A DNA stretch of 11,139 bases from SICB01 sp037132395 (GTDB taxonomy: Bacteria > Patescibacteriota > Saccharimonadia > CAILAD01 > BJGX01): the NCBI GenBank assembly GCA_037132395.1, contig JBAXPC010000022.1:1-11139 (forward strand). Direction: 5' to 3'. Positions 6,547-11,139 of the stretch are shown here, in pieces. The notes below the pieces were generated by a model that saw only the letters and a program-made list of their open reading frames with translations, was not told where the DNA came from and made no database searches. The position numbers were made by a program, and so were the translations under genes. How positions within the stretch are numbered: the stretch's first letter is position 1; each line of letters begins with the position of its first letter.

Positions 6547-7225
6547 ACAAGAAGTCGAAAAAATCATAGGCGTCACTTTTGAAAGTGAAGATCTTATCAA
6601 AACTGCCTGTACTCACCGCAGTTATCTAAATGAACACCGTTCTACAGTAAAACAGCACAACGAACGATTAGAATTTTTAGGTGATGCTGTCTTGGAGCTG
6701 GTTGTGACGGATTTTTTATACACCCAATATCCGACAAAGCCCGAGGGAGAACTAACTAGCTGGAGAGCTGCATTAGTTAAGACCGAGAGCCTGGCAGAAC
6801 TAGCCGAGGAACTGGATATTGGAAGGTTCTTGCTGATGAGCCGAGGCGAGGCAAAGAGCGGCGGAAGAACCCGGATGGCACTTCTAGCTAATCTGGTGGA
6901 GGCCATTATAGGCGCAATCTATATCGATAGAGGTTATGACGTAGCTGCAAAGTTTATTAGTACAAAAATAAATTCAAAGCTCGAAAGAATATTAGAGGCT
7001 GGACTACACATTGATGCCAAAAGCCATTTCCAGGAGATAGCCCAAGAAAAACAGGGCGTAACTCCACACTACGAGGTTGTATCAGAATCTGGCCCTGATC
7101 ATGACAAGATATTTGAGGTGGCTGTTTATCTGGACAAAAAAATGTGGGGCAAGGGTAAGGGCAATAGCAAGCAAACTGCTCAGCAATCTGCCGCCCAAAA
7201 TGCTCTCAAAAAATACACCCCGTAG
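6533..7225 (+). CDS. rnc: Ribonuclease III
   Basis: RNase III cuts double-stranded RNA, notably in rRNA precursor processing. The 230-residue protein has the full bacterial layout: a RNase III domain (about 1-150) with signature HNERLEFLGDAVL (42-54), and a dsRNA-binding domain (about 160-228) beginning DAKSHFQEIAQE and ending GNSKQTAQQSAAQNALKKY. Metal/catalytic positions seen: Glu44, Glu47, Asp51, Glu71 and Glu123, equivalent to E. coli Glu38, Glu41, Asp45, Glu65 and Glu117. The Asp expected three residues before Glu123 (E. coli Asp114) is Asn120, codon AAT. The ATG at 6533 overlaps the Nudix gene by 14 nt. It is preceded by an A-rich run but no well-spaced SD, so translational coupling is likely. 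It ends the rpmF-nusB-Nudix-rnc block, in which NusB and RNase III both act on rRNA transcripts. Confidence 0.95.
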   Translation: MVFNKQEVEKIIGVTFESEDLIKTACTHRSYLNEHRSTVKQHNERLEFLGDAVLELVVTDFLYTQYPTKPEGELTSWRAALVKTESLAELAEELDIGRFLLMSRGEAKSGGRTRMALLANLVEAIIGAIYIDRGYDVAAKFISTKINSKLERILEAGLHIDAKSHFQEIAQEKQGVTPHYEVVSESGPDHDKIFEVAVYLDKKMWGKGKGNSKQTAQQSAAQNALKKYTP

Positions 7226-7246
7226 TATATCTAAGAAGCCCAAACG

Positions 7247-7256
7247 AGGTATAATA
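7247..7256 (+). promoter_or_regulatory. Putative -10 promoter element of murD (AGGTATAATA)
   Basis: TATAAT is perfect at 7250-7255 and lies in the same AGGTATAATA context as before leuS. The predicted start, about 7262-7263, falls on the murD ATG at 7263, so the mRNA would be leaderless. I see no -35 at the proper distance, and no SD. The 37-nt spacer after rnc holds nothing else. Confidence 0.55.
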
Positions 7257-7262
7257 AAGCCT

Positions 7263-8549
7263 ATGAAAATTGCAATATTAGGCTTCGGTAAAGAGGGCGA
7301 ATCGTCTTATCGTTATTACAACACAACCGATAATGTTATCACTATCCACGATAATGACAGCCAAAAACAGCTGCCAAGCAGTGTTCAAGCTGTAGTTGGC
7401 GATGATGCCTTTGCAGACCTAGATAGCTATGGCTACGATCTACTAGTTAGAAGCCCTGGGCTACGGATTGACAGCACCAAAATCAGCACTCCGGTTACAA
7501 CTCCTACTGCTGAATTCATGAAAGCCAGCCCGGCTGAAATTATTGGTGTCACCGGCACCAAAGGCAAAGGCACCACAGCTACGCTAATTGAGCATATACT
7601 AATTGAGTCAGGTCGGCGCACTCATCTTTTGGGTAATATCGGTACGCCAGCTCTAGATGAGCTGCCAAACATCGAGTCTAACGACCTAGTGGTTTATGAA
7701 ATGTCTAGCTTTCAGCTTTATGATATCCAGGCCAGCCCCCACGTGGCGGTTTGCCTTTTGGTCACCGAAGATCACCTCGATTGGCACAGCGACCTAGCAG
7801 AGTACCAAACAGCCAAGGGTAATATTTTTAAATACCAAACTAACAGTGATATAGCTGTTTATTATACCCAAAACCTAATCTCAAAAAGTTTATCCGAGCT
7901 ATCTCCAGCCAGTACAAGGTATGCCTACGGAGACGACGGAGACGTCTTCGTTCGAGATGGAAAAATAATCGCCTTTGGTAATAGCATAATTGATATTGAG
8001 GCAGTTAAACTTCCTGGTGTGCATAATCTGCAAAATATCTGCGCTGCTATTTGTGCTGTCTGGCCGTACACTCAAGATATCGGTGCCATCAAAAAAGTAA
8101 TCGAAACTTTTGCTGGCTTGCCCTACCATATAGAACACGTTTTAGATAAGACCGGGGTTAGCTACTTCAACGATTCGTTTTCGACTAACCCTCTCTCGGC
8201 TATTGCTGCTGTTCAAAGCTTCGACCAGCCAATTGTATTATTTTTAGGGGGATTCGATAAGCAAGCCAATTTTGACTCGCTGGCTGATACTTTGAAGACC
8301 CGAAAAATCAGAAAAATAATCACCTATGACAAAACCGGTAGTCGTATCCATGACTTACTAGTGAGCAAGGGAATAGACAATGCGGAATATATTGCAGGAG
8401 ACGATTTTAGGGCTATTATTGCTGCCGGCATAAATTACGCCCAGCCTGGCGATGTAGTGCTATTTAGCCCAGCTTGCGCTAGCTGGGGAATGTTTTCAGA
8501 TTACAAGGCACGCGGGCAGATATTCAATGACATCATAACTTCAATTTGA
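7263..8549 (+). CDS. murD: UDP-N-acetylmuramoyl-L-alanine--D-glutamate ligase
   Basis: MurD adds glutamate (D-Glu in the standard pathway) to UDP-MurNAc-L-Ala with ATP in the cytoplasm. The 428-residue protein has an N-terminal Rossmann-like domain (MKIAILGFGKEG), a P-loop GVTGTKGKGTTAT (95-107), YEMSSFQL (145-152), TEDHLDWH (168-175), a YxxxK with Lys185 at the place of the carbamylated lysine, GLPYHIEHV (285-293), LGGFDK (328-333) and the C-terminal FSPACASWGMFSDYKARG (401-418). The last block is diagnostic for MurD. The usual NDSKATN reads NDSFSTN (303-309), and GLPHRxE reads GLPYHIE, so it belongs to a variant branch. The frame is open upstream to 7077 inside rnc, but the ATG at 7263 gives the proper start. 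It stands apart from murF-ddl, between rnc and smc. It ends in TGA, the only one in the window. Confidence 0.93.
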   Translation: MKIAILGFGKEGESSYRYYNTTDNVITIHDNDSQKQLPSSVQAVVGDDAFADLDSYGYDLLVRSPGLRIDSTKISTPVTTPTAEFMKASPAEIIGVTGTKGKGTTATLIEHILIESGRRTHLLGNIGTPALDELPNIESNDLVVYEMSSFQLYDIQASPHVAVCLLVTEDHLDWHSDLAEYQTAKGNIFKYQTNSDIAVYYTQNLISKSLSELSPASTRYAYGDDGDVFVRDGKIIAFGNSIIDIEAVKLPGVHNLQNICAAICAVWPYTQDIGAIKKVIETFAGLPYHIEHVLDKTGVSYFNDSFSTNPLSAIAAVQSFDQPIVLFLGGFDKQANFDSLADTLKTRKIRKIITYDKTGSRIHDLLVSKGIDNAEYIAGDDFRAIIAAGINYAQPGDVVLFSPACASWGMFSDYKARGQIFNDIITSI

Positions 8550-8552
8550 TTG

Positions 8553-8583
8553 TTGCTTATGTTTGCCTAGCCAAAGTACAATA
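8553..8583 (+). promoter_or_regulatory. Putative smc promoter (TTGCTT-18-TACAAT)
   Basis: TTGCTT (8553-8558) and TACAAT (8577-8582) have an 18-nt spacer, a good sigma-70-type arrangement. TACAAT sits in AAGTACAATA, the same pattern as at other gene starts. The expected transcription start coincides with the smc ATG at 8589. An AAGGA lies only one base before that ATG, too close to act as its SD, though it is 12-13 bases before an in-frame GTG at 8601. Confidence 0.6.
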
Positions 8584-8588
8584 AGGAT

Positions 8589-11066
8589 ATGAAATCTAGG
8601 GTGGCTACACTACGCAGTATTGAGCTTTCGGGGTTTAAATCTTTTGCTAAGCGCACAAAGATTGACTTCGGCGACGGCATTGTTGCTATTGTTGGGCCCA
8701 ACGGCTCTGGTAAGAGCAACATTGCCGATGCAGTACGCTGGGTATTTGGTGAACAGAAGAATAAATCACTTCGCACAGATAAAGCTGAAGACTTAATCTA
8801 CAATGGTAACGACAACAAGCCCCGTGCGAGCATGGCTGAAGTAGTTATTGCGCTCGATAATAGTGGTGGTTCAATACCTATCGACTTAGTAGAAGTCGAG
8901 ATTACCAGGCGTCTCTATCGTAGCGGTGAGAGTAGCTACTTGCTAAATGGCAAAAAAACCAGTCTTTCGGCTATCCAGGAGCTTCTAGTGAAGAGTGGCT
9001 TCGGGGTGGGGAGCTACACCGTGATCGGGCAGGGCATGATTGATAAACTAATTTTATCTAGTGGCCTGGAACGCAAGCAACTATTCGAGGAAGCTAGCGG
9101 TATTAGACAATTCGAAATTAAGCAAAACCAAACGACTAAACGAATTGAAGCTGTCAATCTAAATATTAGCCAGATTAGTAGTATTATTAGCGAAATTAAG
9201 CCCCAGCAAGAATCTTTAGTACGCCAGGCTAGCTTACTTGAGAAACGTACGCAGTTAAGCGGCGATTTGCACAGATATCGATGTGGCTATATTGCCCAGC
9301 GTAGCACAGAGCTCAAATCGAGCCGGTTAGCAATTGTTAGTAAGCAAGTCGACAACCTAGATGAGCAAAAAAAGCTCCAAGCCGAGATGAAAGATCTAGA
9401 AGCCGAGCATGCAGCAGCCAGACCCGGCATAACTAAAAATTCTGCCGGGAGTATCGGTAAGGACTTAGATAGGTTGGAGCTCCAGCGTAGCCGTATAGAG
9501 CAAGATATTAGCACCCTCAGCACCACATCCGAACAAATAAACTCGAAGCTTTTGGCGACTGATCCGATGGAGCAGTCCTTACGCGATGAAATTTTGTCAT
9601 TACAAATAAATCTCAATCAACACCTTAAGAATCAAAAATCTATTGAAGCAGTTGTTGCTAACTTTGAGAGCAAAATTAAACTAGTCGATACCAAAGTAAA
9701 GTTCCAGACAGACATACTCGATAGCACCAGAAAGGCTCTGGGGAAATCGCAAAAAACGGAATATCTTCGCCATAGTCTTGGGCTGGTCGATATTTTGCAG
9801 GATGGTATTAAAAGAAACAAATCTAGTGCAGACCTAGACATTGTTTTTTATAAGCTCCGCAGAATGATAAAGCACTCCATTGGAGACAACTCCGCAGAGC
9901 TGGCCCTAAAGGTAGGCAAGGTCCAGAATATAATATCTGGTTTACTAGATGAGCGCGAGAGTATCAATGAATCACAAACTAGTGAAGTTATTAAGCTCCG
10001 AGCTATCGAAATGGATTATTCTGCAATTGCTCGCAAAGTCAGCGAGCACGAGCTGAAGCTAGTGCAAATCATTAAATCGGACGATACAGATAAGCTCAAA
10101 AATCAAAAGCTAGCACTAGAATCAAAAATTCAAAGCCTTGTGCATCGACGGGATGATATTAACATACGAATTGGCAATTTAAGGCAAGGCCTGGTCGCGA
10201 TGGTCGACACCTCTGCCGATGTGGCTAAAAGTGAATACTACGCTCGCCATGAAGCCATTTCTAACCGCAATATTGAGCTACAGCAAGCAGCTTTTGCTAT
10301 AAAGGCTGGCCTAGACGACATAGACTCTTCACTAGCAGATATTGCCAAGCTACAGATAAAATGGTCATTGCCCGACCAGGCGCTTACCAAGGTAATTAAA
10401 GAAAGCATCGATTACGATTCGATAAGCAGAATTGAGGCCGAAGTAGATCTGCTTGCCGAAATTAGTCCTTCTGTAGCGCAAGAAGTCAGAGACTCTAGCG
10501 AGAGGATTAATTATCTAGAAAAACAAAAGCTAGACCTCGAAAAAACAGTTCAAAATCTCTCGAAAGTCTCAGGTGATACTAGTAAAAAAATGCAGGCAGT
10601 ATTCCAGAAGGGCTTCCATAGCATCAACCGTAATTTCTCAGAGCATTTCAAGGGCCTTTTCGGAGGTGGTGATGCTGGGCTAGAACTAAAGCGATTAAGC
10701 GAAGACTACGGAGTAGAGATAATTGTTCGGCTGCCTGGAAAGCGAGCCCAAAATATATCTTCACTTTCGGGTGGTGAAAAAGCTCTAGCATCTGTTGCGC
10801 TACTAGCAGGCATCCTTGCTTCCAATCCGTCGCCTTTTGTTGTCCTTGATGAGGTAGATGCTGCTCTTGATGATATTAATACCAAGAAGTTTGCTGAGGT
10901 ACTAAAAACAATTACTAAGCATTCGCAGGTTTTGGTAGTAACCCACAACCACGAAACCATGGCTGTCGCCGACGAGCTCCTGGGTGTTACCACTAGCGGC
11001 AATAATGATTCACAGATTATCCGAGTTAAGCTCGATTCCTTGCCTGTTGGTGTAAAAAGCAAATAA
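8589..11066 (+). CDS. smc: Chromosome segregation SMC-family ATPase, short form without recognisable hinge
   Basis: SMC proteins are ATP-driven dimers that organise and help segregate the chromosome. Both head halves are canonical: LRSIELSGFKSFAKRTKIDF (8-27), Walker A GPNGSGKS (36-43), VIGQGMIDKLI with the Q-loop Gln148, EEASGIRQFEIK, then at the other end FKGLFGGGDAGLEL (687-700), signature LSGGEKALASVAL (726-738), Walker B FVVLDEVDAAL (750-760) and THNHETM with His785. Coiled-coil-like helices fill 176-390 and 460-665. Canonical SMC is about 1150-1200 residues with a globular hinge of roughly 150; this one has 825, and I find no glycine-rich hinge motif, only a helical stretch (about 390-460). 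No frameshift or internal stop is involved. The ATG at 8589 may be a leaderless start; a GTG at 8601 would remove four residues. ScpA and ScpB are not in the window. Confidence 0.9.
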   Translation: MKSRVATLRSIELSGFKSFAKRTKIDFGDGIVAIVGPNGSGKSNIADAVRWVFGEQKNKSLRTDKAEDLIYNGNDNKPRASMAEVVIALDNSGGSIPIDLVEVEITRRLYRSGESSYLLNGKKTSLSAIQELLVKSGFGVGSYTVIGQGMIDKLILSSGLERKQLFEEASGIRQFEIKQNQTTKRIEAVNLNISQISSIISEIKPQQESLVRQASLLEKRTQLSGDLHRYRCGYIAQRSTELKSSRLAIVSKQVDNLDEQKKLQAEMKDLEAEHAAARPGITKNSAGSIGKDLDRLELQRSRIEQDISTLSTTSEQINSKLLATDPMEQSLRDEILSLQINLNQHLKNQKSIEAVVANFESKIKLVDTKVKFQTDILDSTRKALGKSQKTEYLRHSLGLVDILQDGIKRNKSSADLDIVFYKLRRMIKHSIGDNSAELALKVGKVQNIISGLLDERESINESQTSEVIKLRAIEMDYSAIARKVSEHELKLVQIIKSDDTDKLKNQKLALESKIQSLVHRRDDINIRIGNLRQGLVAMVDTSADVAKSEYYARHEAISNRNIELQQAAFAIKAGLDDIDSSLADIAKLQIKWSLPDQALTKVIKESIDYDSISRIEAEVDLLAEISPSVAQEVRDSSERINYLEKQKLDLEKTVQNLSKVSGDTSKKMQAVFQKGFHSINRNFSEHFKGLFGGGDAGLELKRLSEDYGVEIIVRLPGKRAQNISSLSGGEKALASVALLAGILASNPSPFVVLDEVDAALDDINTKKFAEVLKTITKHSQVLVVTHNHETMAVADELLGVTTSGNNDSQIIRVKLDSLPVGVKSK

Positions 11067-11069
11067 ATA

Positions 11070-11100
11070 TTGACAATCTACCCATTTTACAGGTACAATA
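11070..11100 (+). promoter_or_regulatory. Strong sigma-70-type promoter candidate (TTGACA-18-TACAAT)
   Basis: A consensus TTGACA (11070-11075) and TACAAT (11094-11099) are separated by 18 nt, starting 4 nt after the smc stop. The -10 lies in AGGTACAATA, the shared pattern. Transcription would start near 11106, toward a gene beyond the window. No terminator is seen between smc and this element. Confidence 0.7.
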
Positions 11101-11123
11101 GGGCGTATTCGTTTTTTCGAACT

Positions 11124-11139
11124 AAGTATAATAAAAGGA
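11124..11139 (+). promoter_or_regulatory. Second -10 element and possible SD at window end
   Basis: TATAAT (11127-11132) in AAGTATAATA comes 27 nt after the previous -10, followed by AAAGGA as the last six bases. It may be a second, downstream promoter, or the AAAGGA may be the ribosome binding site for a gene that begins just past the window edge on a transcript from 11106. No good -35 is present for it. Confidence 0.4.

Noticed and set aside
7077..7262. An extended murD frame reaching back into rnc
   Set aside because: The upstream 62 residues are the dsRNA-binding domain of rnc read out of frame; MKIAILGFG at 7263 is the standard start.
8547..8549. UGA read as glycine, as in Gracilibacteria
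   Set aside because: The TGA ends murD at the expected C-terminus, with a promoter and the smc start just after; no other gene has an in-frame TGA.
8589..11066. SMC shortened by a frameshift or being RecN/SbcC
   Set aside because: One uninterrupted frame joins both heads, no hinge-like sequence is seen in the read frame, and the FKSFAKRT, FGGGDAGL and Walker B motifs are specifically SMC-like with no zinc-hook cysteines of SbcC/Rad50.
1..11139. Mobile element, CRISPR array, toxin-antitoxin, defence island, tRNA or rRNA
   Set aside because: No transposase or integrase motifs, direct-repeat arrays, cloverleaf-like sequences or unassigned gaps over 300 nt were found; the window is almost fully covered by housekeeping genes.

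Overview
The window is a compact, all-plus-strand bacterial chromosome segment with ten protein-coding genes and almost no non-coding DNA. Lineage (inference): the mix of short proteins, a bL32 without its zinc ribbon, a MurF tail of the 'KGSQN' type, a MurD with DSFSTN in place of the usual DSKATN, and start codons without Shine-Dalgarno sites fits the Candidate Phyla Radiation (Patescibacteria), with Saccharibacteria (TM7) my best guess. TAA, TAG and TGA all end genes where expected, so the UGA=Gly code of Gracilibacteria/Absconditabacteria is not in use. I could not run a similarity search, so the lineage call is moderate.

Layout. 1-2714: 3' part of murF, then ddl (stop/start overlap), then a class IV PLP aminotransferase (4-nt gap); this is a peptidoglycan precursor block. 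2715-2821: short spacer with promoter-like elements. 2822-5239: leuS. 5240-5413: 174-nt spacer with a good promoter candidate and a structured leader ending in the window's strongest Shine-Dalgarno site. 5414-7225: rpmF-nusB-Nudix-rnc, a tightly packed and partly overlapping RNA/ribosome block. 7263-8549: murD. 8589-11066: smc, complete but only 825 residues. 11067-11139: tandem promoter-like elements and an SD-like end, evidently the front of a further gene beyond the window.

How they work together. MurD, MurF and Ddl belong to cytoplasmic synthesis of the UDP-MurNAc-pentapeptide; the aminotransferase beside Ddl may supply an amino acid, but its substrate cannot be read from sequence. LeuRS, bL32, NusB and RNase III serve translation, transcription antitermination and RNA processing. 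SMC serves chromosome organisation.

I found no mobile element, CRISPR array, defence system, tRNA or rRNA. The points most worth a second look are the short SMC with no recognisable hinge, a repeated ARGTAYAATA promoter motif placed so close to start codons that leaderless mRNAs are predicted, and the rpmF leader with mutually exclusive pairings around its ribosome binding site.
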